DNA from: Macrothele yani
Taxonomy: Eukaryota > Arthropoda > Arachnida > Araneae > Macrothelidae
DNA: 64,000 nucleotides
Assembly: GCA_039090855.1 (NCBI GenBank)
Contig: CM076999.1
Span: 112,591,072 to 112,655,071 of the forward strand
Reading direction: 5' to 3'
The notes under the pieces are model-generated. The model saw only the letters and a program-made list of their open reading frames with translations. It was not told where the DNA came from and ran no database searches. Shown here one piece after another: positions 39,321-52,509 of this stretch. The translations under genes were made by a program, and so were the position numbers. The first letter of the stretch is position 1. Each line of letters starts with the position of its first letter.

Positions 39321-42300
39321 GCTGACACTGGGACACGGTAGCTGACACTGATCTTTGGGAGCTGACACTGGGATACGGGAGCTGACACTGGCCTACGGGA
39401 GCTGACACTGGGATACGAGAGCGGACACTGGGCTACGGGAGCTGACACTGGGATACGGGAGCTGACACTGGGCTACGGGATCTGACACTGGGATACGGGA
39501 GCTGACACTGGGATACGGGAGCTGACACTGGGATACGGGAGCTGACACTGGTCTTTGGGAGCTGACACTGGGATACGGGAGCTGACACTGGTCTTTGGGA
39601 GGTGACACTGGGATACGGGAGGTGACACTGGGATACGGGAGGTTACACTGGTCTACGGGAGCTGACACTGGGATACGGGAGCTGACACTGGGATACGGGA
39701 GCTGTCACTGGGATACGGGAGCGGACACTGGGCCACGGGAACTGACACTGGGATGCGGGAGCTGACACTGGGATACGGGAGCTGACACTGGTCTTTGGGA
39801 GCTGACACTGGTATTTGTGAGCTGACACTGGTCTACGGGAGCTGACACTAGGATACGGGCGCTGACACTGGGATACGGGAGCTGACAGTGGTCGTTGGGA
39901 GCTGACACTGGGATACGGGAGCTGACACTGGGTTACGGGAGCTGACACTGGGCTACGGGAGCTGACACTGGGCAATGGGAGCTGACACTGGGATACGGAA
40001 GCTGACACTGGGATACGGGAGCTGATACTGGTCTACGGGAGCTGACACAGGGATACGGGAGCGGACACTGGGCTACGGGAGCTGACACTGGGATACGGGA
40101 GCGGACACTGTGCTACGGGAGCTGACACTGGGACACGGTAGCTGACACTGATCTTTGGGAGCTGACACTGGGATATGGGAGCTGATACTGGGCTACGGGA
40201 TCTGACACTGGGATACGGGAGCGGACACTGGGCTACGGGAGCTGACACTGGGATACGGGAGCTGACACTGGGATACGGGAGCTGACACTGGGATACGGGA
40301 GCTGACACTGGGCTACGGGATCTGACACTGGGATACGGGAGCTGACACTGGGATACGGGAGCGGACACTGGTCTACGGGAGCTGACACTGTGATACGGGA
40401 GCTGACACTGGTCTTTGGGAGCTGACACTGGGATACGGGAGGTAACACTGGGATACGGGAGGTGACACTGGGATGCGGGAGCTGACATTGGGATACGGGA
40501 GCTGTCACTGGGATACGGGAGCGGACACTGGGATACGGGAGCTGACACTGGTCTTTGGGAGCTGACACTGGTCTTTGGGAGATGACACTGGGATACGGGA
40601 GCTGACACTGGGATACGGGAGCTGACACTGGGATACGGGAGCTGACACTGGGATACGGGAGGTGACACTGGGATACGGGAGCTGACACTGGTCTTTGGGA
40701 GCTGACACTGGGATACGGGAGCTGACACTGGGATACGGGAGCTGACACTGGTCTACGGGAGCTGACACTGGTCTACGGGAGCTGACACTGGGATACGGGA
40801 GCTGACACTGGGATACGGGACCTGACACTGGGTTACGGGAGCTGACACTGGGCTACGGCAGCTGACACTGGGCTACGGGAGCTGACACTGGGCTACGGGA
40901 GCTGACACTGGTCTACGGGAGCTGACACTGGGCTACGGGAGCTGACACTGGGATAAGGGAGCTGACACTGGTCTACGGGAGCTGACACTGGTCTACGGGA
41001 GCTGACACTGGGATACGGGAGCTGACACTGGGATACGGGAGCGGACACTGGTCTACGGGAGCTGACACTGGGATACGGGAGCTGACACTGGGCTACGGGA
41101 GCTGACACTGGGATACGGGAGCTGACACTGGTCTACGGGAGCTGACACTGGGATACGGGAGCGGACACTGGGCTACGGGAGCTGACACTGGGCTACGGGA
41201 GCTGACACTGGGCTACGGGAGCTGACACTGGGCTACGGGAGCTGACACTGGGATATGGGAGCTGACACTGGTCTACGGGAGCTGACACTGTGATACGGGA
41301 GCGGACACTGGTCTACGGAAGCTGACACTGGGCTACGGGAGCTGACACTGGTCTACGGGAGCTGACACTGTGATACGGGAGCGGACACTGGTCTACGGGA
41401 GCGGACACTGGGCTACGGGAGCTGACACTGGGCTACGGGAGCTGACACTGGGCTACGGGAGCTGACACTGGGTTACGGGAGCTGACACTGGGCTACGGGA
41501 GCTGACACTGGGCTATGGGAGCTGACTCTGGGATACGGGAGCTGACACTGGGATACGGGAGCTGATACTGGTCTACGGGAGCTGACACAGGGATACGGGA
41601 GCGGACACTGGGCTACGGGAGCTGACACTGTTATACGGGAGCGGACACTGTGCTACGGGAGCTGCCACTGGGACACGGTAGCTGACACTGATCTTTGGGA
41701 GCTGACACTGGGATACGGGAGCTGACACTGGCCTACGGGAGCTGACACTGGGATACGGGAGCGGACACTGGGCAACGGGAGCTGACACTGGGATACGGGA
41801 GCTGACACTGGGCTACGGGATCTGACACTGGGATACGGAAGCTGACACTGGGATACGGGAGCGGACACTGGTCTACGGGAGCTGACACTGTGATACGGGA
41901 GCTGACACTGGTCTTTGGGAGGTGACACTGGGATACGGGAGGTGACACTGGGATACGGGAGGTGACACTGGGATGCGGGAGCTGACATTGGGATACGGGA
42001 GCTGTCACTGGGATACGGGAGCTGACACTGGGATACGGGAGCTGACACTGGTCTTTGGGAGCTGACACTGGTCTTTGGGAGATGACACTGGGATACGGGA
42101 GCTGACACTGGTCTACGGGAGCTGACACTGGGATACGGGAGCTGACACTGGGATACGGGAGCTGACACTGGGATACGGGAGGTGACACTGGGATACGGGA
42201 GCTGACACTGGTCTTTGGGAGCTGACACTGGGATACGGGAGCTGACACTGGGATACGGGAGCTGACACTGGTCTACGGGAGCTGACACTGGTCTACGGGA

Positions 42301-45300
42301 GCTGACACTGGGATACGGGAGCTGACACTGGGATACGGGAGCTGACACTGGGCTATGGGAGCTGACACTGGGATACGGGAGCTGACACTGTGATACGGGA
42401 GCGGACACTGGGATACGGGAGCGGACACTGGGCTACGGGAGCTGACACTGGGCTACGGGAGCTGACACTGGGCTACGGGAGCGGACACTGGTCTACGGGA
42501 GCTGACACTGGGCTACGGGAGCTGACACTGGGCTACGGGAGCTGACACTGGTCTACGGGAGCTGACACTGGGCTACGGGAGCTGACACTAGGATACGGGA
42601 GCTGACACTGGGCTACGGGAGCTGACACTGGGATACGGGAGCTGACACTGGTCTACGGGAGCTGACACTGGGATACGGGAGCTGACACTGGGCTACGGGA
42701 GCTGACACTGGGATAAGGGAGCTGACACTGGTCTACGGGAGCGGACACTGGTCTACGGGAGCTGACACTGGGATACGGGAGCTGACACTGTGATACGGGA
42801 GCTGACACTGGGATACGGGAGCGGACACTGGTCTACGGGAGCTGACACTGGGCTACGGGAGCTGACACTGGGCTACGGGAGCTGACACTGGGCTACGGGA
42901 GCTGACACTGGGATACGGGAGCTGACACTGGTCTACGGGAGCTGACACTGGGATACGGGAGCGGACACTGGTCTACGGGAGCTGACACTGGGATACGGGA
43001 GCTGACACTGGGATACGGGAGCTGACACTGGGCTACGGGAGCTGACACTGGGCTACGGGAGCTGACACTGGGCTACGGGAGCTGACACTGGTCTACGGGA
43101 GCTGACACTGGGCAACGGGAGCTGACACTGGGATACGGGAGCTGACACTGGTCTACGGGAGCTGACACTGTGATACGGGAGCGGACACTGGTCTACGGGA
43201 GCTGACACTGGGCTACGGGAGCTGACACTGGGCTACGGGAGCTGACACTGGGCTACGGGAGCTGACACTGGTCTACGGGAGCTGACACTGTGATACGGGA
43301 ACTGACACTGGGCTACGGGAGCTGACACTGGGCTACGGGAGCTGACACTGGGCTACGGGAGCTGACACTGGGCTACGGGAGCTGACACTGGTCTACGGGA
43401 GCTGACACTGGGCTACGGAAGCTGACACTGGGCTACGGGAGCTGACACTGGGATACGGGAGCTGACACTGGTCTACGGGAGCTGACACTGGGCTACGGGA
43501 GCTGACACTGGGCTACGGGAGCTGACACTGGGCTACGGGAGCTGACACTGGGATACGGGAGCTGACACTGGTCTACGGGAGCTGACACTGGGATACGTGA
43601 GCTGACACTGGGATACGGGAGCTGACACTGGGATACGGGAGGTGACACTGGGATACGGGAGCTGACACTGGTCTTTGGGAGCTGACACTGGGATACGGGA
43701 GCTGACACTGGGATACGGGAGCTGACACTGGGATACGGGAGCTGACACTGGTCTACGGGAGCTGACACTGGTCTACGGGAGCTGACACTGGGATACGGGA
43801 GCTGACACTGGGATACGGGAGCTGACACTGGGTTACGGGAGCTGACACTGGGCTGCGGGAGCTGACACTGGGCTATGGGAACTGACACTGGGATACGGGA
43901 GCTGACACTGTGATACGGGAGCTGACACTGGTCTTTGGGAGCTGACACTGGGATACGGGAGCTGACACTGGGCTACGGGAGCTGACACTGGGATACGGGA
44001 GCTGACACTGGTCTACGGGAGCTGACACTGGGATACGGGAGCGCACACTGGTCTACGGGAGCTGACACTGGGCTACGGGAGCTGACACTGGGATACGGGA
44101 GCTGACACTGGGATACGGGAGCTGACACTGGGATACGGGAGCTGACACTGGGATACGGGAGCTGACACTGGTCTACGGGAGCTGACACTGTGATACGGGA
44201 GCGGACACTGGTCTACGGGAGCTGACACTGGGCTACGGGAGCTGACACTTGGCTACGGGAGCTGACACTGGTCTACGGGAGCTGACACTGGGTTACGGGA
44301 GCTGACACTGGGCTACGGGAGCTGACACTGGGCTATGGGAGCTGACACTGGGATACGGGAGCTGACACTGGGATACGGGAGCTGACACTGGGATACGGGA
44401 GCTGATACTGGTCTACGGGAGCTGACACAGGGATACGGGAGCGGACACTGGGCTACGGGAGCTGACACTGTTATACGGGAGCGGACACTGTGCTACGGGA
44501 GCTGCCACTGGGACACGGTAGCTGACACTGATCTTTGGGAGCTGACACTGGGATACGGGAGCTGACACTGGCCTACGGGAGCTGACACTGGGATACGGGA
44601 GCGGACACTGGGCAGCGGGAGCTGACACTGGGATACGGGAGCTGACACTGGGCTACGGGATCTGACACTGGGATACGGAAGCTGACACTGGGATACGGGA
44701 GCGGACACTGGTCTACGGGAGCTGACACTGTGATACGGGAGCTGACACTGGTCTTTGGGAGCTGACACTGGGATACGGGAGGTGACACTGGGATACGGGA
44801 GGTGACACTGGGATACAAGAGGTGACACTGGGATGCGGGAGCTGACATTGGGATACGGGAGCTGTCACTGGGATACGGGAGCTGACACTGGGATACGGGA
44901 GCTGACACTGGTCTTTGGGAGCTGACACTGGTCTTTGGGAGATGACACTGGGATACGGGAGCTGACACTGGTCTACGGGAGCTGACACTGGGATACGGGA
45001 GCTGACACTGGGATACGGGAGCTGACACTGGGATACGGGAGCTGACACTGGGATACGGGAGCTGACACTGGTCTTTGGGAGCTGACACTGGGATACGGGA
45101 GCTGACACTGGGATACGGGAGCTGACACTGGTCTACGGGAGCTGACACTGGTCTACGGGAGCTGACACTGGGATACGGGAGCTGACACTGGGATACGGGA
45201 GATGACACTGGGATACGGGAGCTGACACTGGGTTACGGGAGCTGCCACTGGGCTACGGGAGCTGACACTGGGCTATGGGAGCTGACACTGGGATACGGGA

Positions 45301-48300
45301 GCTGACACTGTGATACGGGAGCGGACACTGGGATACGGGAGCGGACACTGGTCTACGGGAGCTGACACTGGGCTACGGGAGCTGACACTGGGCTACGGGA
45401 GCTGACACTGGGCTACGGGAGCGGACACTGGTCTACGGGAGCTGACACTGGGCTACGGGAGCTGACACTGGGCTACGGGAGCTGACACTGGTCTACGGGA
45501 GCTGACACTGGGCTACGGGAGCTGACACTGGGCTACGGGAGCTGACACTGGGATACGGGAGCTGACACTGGGCTACGGGAGCTGACACTGGGATAAGGGA
45601 GCTGACACTGGTCTACGGGAGCTGACACTGGTCTACGGGAGCTGACACTGGGATACGGGTGCTGACACTGTGATACGGGAGCTGACACTGGGATACGAGA
45701 GCGGACACTGGTCTACGGGAGCTGACACTGGGCTACGGGAGCTGACACTGTGCTACGGGAGCTGACACTGGGCTACGGGAGCTGACACTGGGATACGGGA
45801 GCTGACACTGGTCTACGGGAGCTGACACTGGGATACGGGAGCGGACACTGGTCTACGGGAGCTGACACTGGGATACGGGAGCTGACACTGGGATACGGGA
45901 GCTGACACTGGGCTACGGGAGCTGACACTGGGCTACGGGAGCTGACACTGGGCTACGGGAGCTGCACTGGTCTACGGGAGCTGACACTTTGATACGGGAG
46001 CTGACACTGGGCAACGGGAGCTGACACTGGGATACGGGAGCTGACACTGGTCTACGGGAGCTGACACTGTGATACGGGAGCGGACACTGGTCTACGGGAG
46101 CTGACACTGGGCTACGGGAGCTGACACTGGGCTACGGGAGCTGACACTGGTCTACGGGAGCTGACACTGTGATACGGGAGCTGACACTGGGCTACGGGAG
46201 CTGACACTGGGCTACGGGAGCTGACACTGGGCTACGGGAGCTGACACTGGTCTACGGGAGCTGACACTGGGCTACGGAAGCTGACACTGGGCTACGGGAG
46301 CTGACACTGGGATACGGGAGCTGACACTGGTCTACGGGAGCTGACACTGGGCTACGGGAGCTGACACTGGGCTACGGGAGCTGACACTGGGCTACGGGAG
46401 CTGACACTGGGATACGGGAGCTGACACTGGTCTACGGGAGCTGACACTGGGATACGTGAGCTGACACTGGGATACGGGAGCTGACACTGGGATACGGGAG
46501 GTGACACTGGGATACGGGAGCTGACACTGGTCTTTGGGAGCTGACACTGGGATACGGGAGCTGACACTGGGATACGGGAGCTGACACTGGGATACGGGAG
46601 CTGACACTGGTCTACGGGAGCTGACACTGGTCTACGGGAGCTGACACTGGGATACGGGAGCTGACACTGGGATACGGGAGCTGACACTGGGTTACGGGAG
46701 CTGACACTGGGCTACGGGAGCTGACACTGGGCTATGGGAGCTGACACTGGGATACGGGAGGTGACACTGGGATACGGCAGCTGACACTGTGATACGGGAG
46801 CTGACACTGGGATACGGGAGCGGACACTGGTCTACCGGAGCTGACACTGTGATACGGGAGCTGACACTGGGATACGGGAGCGGACACTGGTCTACGGGAG
46901 CTGACACTGGGCTACGGGAGCTGACACTGGGCTACGGGAGCTGACACTGGGCTACGGGAGCTGACACAGGGCTACGGGAGCTGACACTGGGATACGGGAG
47001 CTGATACTGGTCTACAGGAGCTGACACTGGGATACGGGAGCTGACACTGGGATACGGGAGCTGACACTGGGATACGGGAGCTGACACTGGTCTACGGGAG
47101 CTGACACTGGGATACGGGAGCTGACGCTGGGCTACGGGAGCTGACACTGGGATAAGGGAGCTGACACTGGTCTACGGGAGCTGACACTGGTCTACGGGAG
47201 CTGACACTGGTCTACGGGAGCTGACACTGTGATACGGGAGCTGACACTGTGATACGGGAGCTGACACTGGGATACGGGAGCGGACACTGGTCTACGGAAG
47301 CTGACACTGGGATACGGGAGCTGACACTGGGCTACGGGAGCTGACACTGGGCTACGGGAGCTGACACTGGGATACGGGAGCTGACACTGGTCTACGGGAG
47401 CTGACACTGGGATACGGGAGCGGACACTGGTCTACGGGAGCTGACACTGGGCTACGGGAGCTGACACTGGGCTACGGGAGCTGACACTGGTCTACGGGAG
47501 CTGACACTGGGATACGGGAGCTGACACTGGGATACGGGAGCTGACACTGGGCAACGGGAGCTGACACTGGGATACGGGAGCTGACACTGGTCTACGGGAG
47601 CTGACACTGTGATACGGGAGCGGACACTGGTCTACGCTAGCTGACACTGGGCTACGGGAGCTGACACTGGGCTACGGGAGCTGACACTGGTCTACGGGAG
47701 CTGACACTGTGATACGGGAGCGGACACTGGTCTACGGGAGCGGACACTGGGATACGGGAGCTGACACTGGGATACGGGAGCTGACAGTGGGCTACGGGAG
47801 CTGACACTGGGATACGGGAGCTGACACTGGGCTACGGGAGCTGACACTGGTCTACGGGAGCTGACACTGGGCTACGGGAGCTGACACTGGGCTACGGGAG
47901 CTGACACTGGTCTACGGGAGCTGACAATCGGATACGGGAGCTGACACTGGGATACGGGAGCTGACACTGGGATACGGGAGCTGACACTGGGATACGGGAG
48001 CTGACACTGGGCTACGGGAGCTGACACTGGGCTACGGGAGCTGACACTGGGCTACGGGGGCTGACACTGGGATACGGGTGCTGACACTGGGATACGGGAG
48101 CTGACACTGGGTTACGGGAGCTGACACTGGGCTACGGGAGCTGACACTGGGCTATGGGAGCTGACACTGGGATACGGGAGCTGACACTGTGATACGGGAG
48201 CTGACACTGTGATACGGGAGCTGACACTGTGATACGGGAGCGGACACTGGTCTACGGGAGCTGACACTGTGATACGGGAGCTGACACTGGGCTACGGGAG

Positions 48301-48679
48301 CTGACACTGGGCTACGGGAGCTGACACTGGGATACGGGAGCTGACACTGGTCTACAGGAGCTGACACTGGGATACGGGAGCTGACACTGGGATACGGGAA
48401 CTGACACTTTGATACGGGAGCTGACACTGGTCTACGGGAGCTGACACTGGGATACGGGAGCTGACACTGGGATACGGGAGCTGACACTGGGCTACCGGAG
48501 CGGACACTGGTCTACGGGAGCTGACACTGGTCTACGGGAGCTGACACTGGGCTACGGGAGCTGACACTGGGCTACGGGAGCTGACACTGGGCTACGGGAG
48601 CTGACACTGGGATACGGGAGCTGACACTGGTCTACGGGAGCTGACACTGGGATACGGGAGCTGACACTGGGATAAGGGA
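39321..48679. repeat. Satellite: 468 tandem 20-bp units
   Basis: Consensus GCTGACACTGGGATACGGGA. The array is 9,359 bp, which is 468 x 20 minus one; the only length change I found is a 19-bp unit at 45,961. Variation is concentrated in bases 11-17: GGATACG, GGCTACG, GTCTACG, TGATACG, GTCTTTG, GGTTACG, GGCAACG, GGCTATG. A second variable site is GCTG/GCGG/GGTG at bases 1-4. Because the minus strand of the consensus has no stop in any frame, long open frames (SQCQLPYPSVSSRIPVSAPV repeats) appear; they are not evidence of a gene. Confidence 0.98.
41561..47260. repeat. Higher-order duplication within the satellite (about 2.84 kb x 2)
   Basis: Rare variant units recur in the same order. The pair GCTGATACTGGTCTACGGGA plus a unit reading GCTGACACAG occurs at 40,021, 41,561 and 44,401, offsets of 1,540 (77 units) and 2,840 (142 units). 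The unit with GGATACGTGA at 43,591 recurs at 46,450 (143 units minus the one-base deletion). So 41.56-44.40 kb and 44.40-47.26 kb are sister blocks, and part of the first is also shared with 40.0-41.0 kb. Confidence 0.8.
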
Positions 48680-48689
48680 GCCGACACCG

Positions 48690-49335
48690 ACTTGTGTGCC
48701 AGTGTTGACTGTTGGTCAACTGAAATTACGCCTCGCCTGGTGCCAGGAACACCAAAACTTGACCTGTGTAGAGTGGCGCTGCGGTTGTGTGGTCAGATGA
48801 ATTCCATTTTCAGTTGTATCCAGCTGATAGGAGGGTGCTGGTGTGGCGTCGACAGCAGGAGGCCGTGGCCCCAGCGTGCCAGGTTGGCTCTTTTCAAAGC
48901 CCTGTAGTGGTTTTGTGAGCCTTCACATGGGACAAAATTAGTCCCTTAGTGGGTCTGTAGAGGTCCTTAACCGCTGCGCCCTAGCAGCATGTGCTGGCTG
49001 GTCACCAATACGCTTTCATGACCTTCGCATAGCCTGTGGCCGATGGTCTGTTTCAGAAGGACAATGACACCTCTCGAGGAACCGTCATCTGAGTTTGAAT
49101 CCATGCAGTGGCCTCCAAGCTCCCGGATTTAAACCATGTGGAAGCTTTTGGGACTTGGAGTGTAATATCTGGTTCATGGATCATGGACCAATGTCTCGGT
49201 CGGAGTTGTGGACAAAGCTGCTGAAGACATGGCTGGGATTACCTCCGGATAACCTCAGGCACCTGAAGGAGTCGATGCCTCGGTGTGTTCAGTCTGTGTA
49301 TGTTCGCGCTAGAGGAAGACCAATACGCTGTTAGG
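48690..49335 (+). pseudogene. Tc1-like transposase relic at the satellite edge
   Basis: Shifting plus-strand frames read VVWSDEFHFQLYPADRRVLV (first Asp motif, then VWRR), LFQKDNDTSRGT (second Asp motif) and ASKLPDLNHVEAF (the PDLNPIE motif, Pro to His). Many stops; no inverted ends were found. The satellite ends a few bases before it. Confidence 0.7.
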
Positions 49336-50820
49336 TAGGTTTCTAAGCTGAGTTTGGATTCAATTTTAAGAGTCCGAGCCCGCCAGATCCCGAATTTTGT
49401 ATTGCAAAATAGAGCCCGGGTCTGAACGAGCCCGAAACTTTCACAACTGCTTAGTGGAAAAGGGATGATTATCCATTTCTATAGTTTCTTTGACCATTCA
49501 TTTCTTCCTGAAATGTTTCGGGGGTTGGGGGGGGGGTATCAGAAAATCAGGAAAAATCGAGAGGCATAACAATCTACGTCGTACGTTGCTCAATAGAATT
49601 AGCAGGGAGCTGCTCCTTTGAGGTACGGAGCAAAATTTCATCAGCTTGCTATCTGCTGTCTATAGTTCTCATAGAAACTTTGCTTCGCAGAAATCCTGTA
49701 ATTCATGGTCTATGGAATTTTGTTACTCAAGCCCGGAATGTCGAATCCCTGCTCCCCATCTACACCCAGTTGCCGAAGAATTTTCTTTAACAACTCGAAA
49801 GTGTAAAAAAGTCTCGTGTGATAAATCATTAAAAATTACATTAAAAGAAAAAGGAAAAAAAAAAAAAATCTCTCTCTCTCGCTCAGAGCCCGAAACAGCT
49901 CAAGCGCGAACTCCACTAAGTATTACGCAGCCCGAGCCCGGTTCGGGTTCTACTTCGGGCTGGGGCTGGGGCTCGTGCTCGGGCTCGGCCAGTCTCAGCT
50001 CTGGTAGGTGTCTCTGATATTTAGTCCATTATGTGTATATTCAAATTTAGTAACAAGCATGAAGATTTAATGAAAAAGGCACTATTTCAAAAGGGTTCAA
50101 AAATTTTTACTGGATAACCATCAACAACATTTTTGTTCATTCGAAAAAAAAAATGTATAAAAGTCATTTTTTGTTTCTTTTTGACGAGCTTGCTCTGTGA
50201 TCTATAAAAGTCTTTTCCAAGTCATAAGCAGTCATTTGTTGCCATTTTTGGGTCCTTGGTACCCAGTGTTTCTTTCAGGACTTTTTGGCCGCGGGGCAAA
50301 TGGAACCTTAGAGGCGGCAAGTTTTCCATTTGCTATATATATATATATAATTTTACCTACTATATTTATATATATAGAAGTAATTACTATATATCTGGCA
50401 CAGGGGCGCATTTAAAAAGGGCCTTTCCCCCCGGAAAATGTTTCATTTTTTTTGTTTTTGGTTAAAATGCGACTTACATCAGAAAAAAATGCTTTAATTT
50501 TTCTTCAATTTTTCATTAACTTTAATTTTGTTCCAGATGGTGGATTTCAAAAACTTCCTTTTTTCGTCGTCCCCCCTCCCCAAGAAAAATTCTATATTCA
50601 TCCCTGATATAGTAATTACTTCAAACATTTCAAATTTGGGGGGGGGGGGGGAGGTTCAACAGGCTTGAAATTTTTATCTATTAAAATGTATTCAACACAC
50701 TCTTGTTCTTGAATCACGATTCCCAGACAATTAGGTATGATTAGTGTACTTATTATATTTTGAGGAATACCATGCGTCGTAATACACTTTTTAATAAAAT
50801 AAACTATTTTTCGGGGAGTT
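49336..50820. other. Intergenic DNA with simple-sequence tracts
   Basis: GC-rich stretch of GCCCGA/GGGCTC-type repeats at 49,885-49,995, (TA)n at 50,335-50,350, and G runs at 49,524-49,536 and 50,638-50,650. No coding frame is supported. Confidence 0.5.
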
Positions 50821-50821
50821 G

Positions 50822-50977
50822 GAGGTTTAACGACCACCGTGAGCAACTCAATGGGCTATAAGCAGTCGCCCGTCCCTAATTTAGGGTCACTGGTTCCAGG
50901 GAAGGGAGAGAGCCAGTGCCGTAAGACAAACACAACATCCATGCCTGACCGGGATCCGAACCCGGACCCCTTACGGA
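50822..50977 (-). mobile_element. SINE copy truncated in its head
   Basis: Body and B box are typical, but the copy stops at CCCCTTACGG where the head should continue. The following bases (AACCACCAGAAAC) belong to the 5' side of the next SINE. Confidence 0.85.
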
Positions 50978-50981
50978 ACCA

Positions 50982-51230
50982 CCAGAAACATTGAAGTTTT
51001 GCCGCCCCGGTGGCGCAATGGTCTAAGCGATGGCCTCTGATCATTCGTCTGGAAGTGGTCCGGGGTCGAATCCCGGCGAGGCATGGATGTTGTGTTTGTC
51101 TTACGGCACTGGCTCTTTCCCTTCCCTGGAACCAGTGACCCTAAATTATGGACGGGCGACTGCTTATAGCCCATTGAGTTGCTCACGGTGGTCGTTAAAC
51201 CTCCAATCAAAAAAATAAAAATAAAAAAAA
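50982..51230 (+). mobile_element. SINE copy with transduced 5' flank
   Basis: The SINE begins at 51,001 (GCCGCCCCGGTGGCGCAATG). The bases before it, ACCAGAAACATTGAAGTTTT, equal (one change) the flank directly before the SINE at 53,729. No matching target duplication follows its A-rich tail, so this flank seems to have moved with the SINE. Confidence 0.8.
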
Positions 51231-51710
51231 TAACTATAACTAGTACCATTTGAACAAATATTTAATGAAATATAATTGGAGAAATATTTGCAGCATAAAA
51301 AGAAACGAAACTTCCTTTGTCATGATAGCCTGATGAATTTATTAAAATTTGGCTCGGTAACCTAAAATGTCTCCGGGGGGGGGGGGTCATTTCCGGGAGG
51401 GCTTCGTTCCCCTGGATGTATGCCTGAAAGATACACTGCTGGTACCAGCAAAAGAATAGAGTAGCCACTGCCGTAAGACAAACACACAATTCGTGCCTCA
51501 TTCGGAACTCAAACCTAAGTCCAGCTCGGAAAACTTATCAGAGCTCTACGCTTCTGACCTCACTGCCTCTGTAACGTGTTCAGCTTCCGGTCTTGCTTCA
51601 ATGAACCACAATTCTTCCAGCAGACACAAGCAAACCTTTCTACTAACTTTCCCCAGTTTTGTTTCAGAGCTAAGTTTCAGAGCTGTTTCGTTTTCAATGT
51701 TAATCAGTAC
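51231..51710. other. Intergenic DNA with a decayed SINE
   Basis: About 51,455-51,570 resembles a minus-strand SINE (CACTGCCGTAAGACAAACAC, then TTCGGAACTCAAACC, then ACTTATCAGAG), strongly degraded. The rest is unassigned; G run at 51,376-51,386. Confidence 0.5.
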
Positions 51711-51953
51711 AAGCTCTGTTCGCCGTCCCGGTGGCGCAGTGGTCTAAGGCGTTGGCCTCTGATCATTCGTCCGTAAAGGGTCTGGGTTCGAATCCCGGTC
51801 AGGCATGGATGTTGTGTTTGTCTTACGGCACTGGCTCTCTCCCTTCCCTGGAACCAGTGACCCTAAATTAGGGACGGGCGACTGCTTATAGCCCATTGAG
51901 TTGCTCACGGCGGTCGTTAAACCTCCAATCAAAAAAAAAAAAAAAGCTCTGTT
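51711..51953 (+). mobile_element. SINE copy with 10-bp TSD
   Basis: AAGCTCTGTT flanks the copy (51,711-51,720 and 51,944-51,953). A and B boxes intact, A tail of 15. Confidence 0.9.
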
Positions 51954-52059
51954 CTCTATCTTGTCCAGTCGTGCGACTCTCGAATGAGGCATGGGTAAGT
52001 TGTGTGTGTGTGTGTGTGGGGGGGGTCAGCAATTAATAGGTGAGACATGCACGTCCTTC

Positions 52060-52509
52060 ACAATCACCTTTCTTGAAAGAGCCAACATAGATGAAGCGCT
52101 GGAAAGGGTGTACCGCGTCAAGGAGGTTAGAATAGGTGGAGTAAGGGCCAGACGTTACCGTCGTGCAATCAAAGTGAAGCCGCCGAACCGTCACGATCAT
52201 GACGTCACAGCCAATCACAGCCTCTGCCGCCATGTTGGTGAGACGTTTGAGCATTAAATTCGTCTGCTCAAAGTGTTTCAAGTTTGTGACGTCATCCTTA
52301 CTCCATCTTTTCTAACCTCCTTGTACCGCGTGCTTGGAACAAAGCCGTCTCGCGTACTAGAGGCCGAAACTATAGCGTCTAGAAGGGAAGCGTGCCGTGC
52401 CAGCTCAAAAACTGCGTTCGAAATGGGTCTCACGCCGCATGGCGGCGCTGCAGACGGCGTCCGTGTAGTGTTGTGCATCAAACAACATGAGCTGGATTAT
52501 ATAACGTAA
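52060..52509 (+). pseudogene. Unrecognised open frame interrupted by a MITE
   Basis: Plus-strand reading before the MITE ends TFLERANIDEALERVYRV and after it resumes at the duplicated target as YRVLGTKPSRVLEAETIASR, then REACRASSKTAFEMGL, to a stop at 52,509. The same peptide YRV appears on both sides because of the eight-base duplication, and the two sides are in compatible frame if the MITE and one target copy are ignored. Higher GC than surroundings. I do not recognise a family; it may be an old coding exon or a chance frame. Confidence 0.35.
52111..52331. mobile_element. MITE (205 bp) with 8-bp TSD
   Basis: TACCGCGT is duplicated at 52,111-52,118 and 52,324-52,331. The element, 52,119-52,323, has 28-bp inverted ends starting CAAGGAGGTTAGAA with two mismatches. 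Eight-base duplications are typical of hAT and P superfamilies; which one cannot be decided without the parent element. The interior has palindromic TGACGTCA sites at both sides. Confidence 0.88.

Noticed and set aside
39321..48679. Many long minus-strand open frames encoding SQCQLPYPSVSSRIPVSAPV-type repeats
   Set aside because: The satellite consensus lacks stops on that strand in all three frames, so frames arise automatically from a 20-bp period; three overlapping frames show the same peptide.
39321..48679. CRISPR array
   Set aside because: Units are contiguous without unique spacers, and the sequence is animal DNA.
49646..50017. 123-codon plus-strand frame
   Set aside because: Ends in a simple GC-rich repeat, no recognisable domain, no splice or start context.
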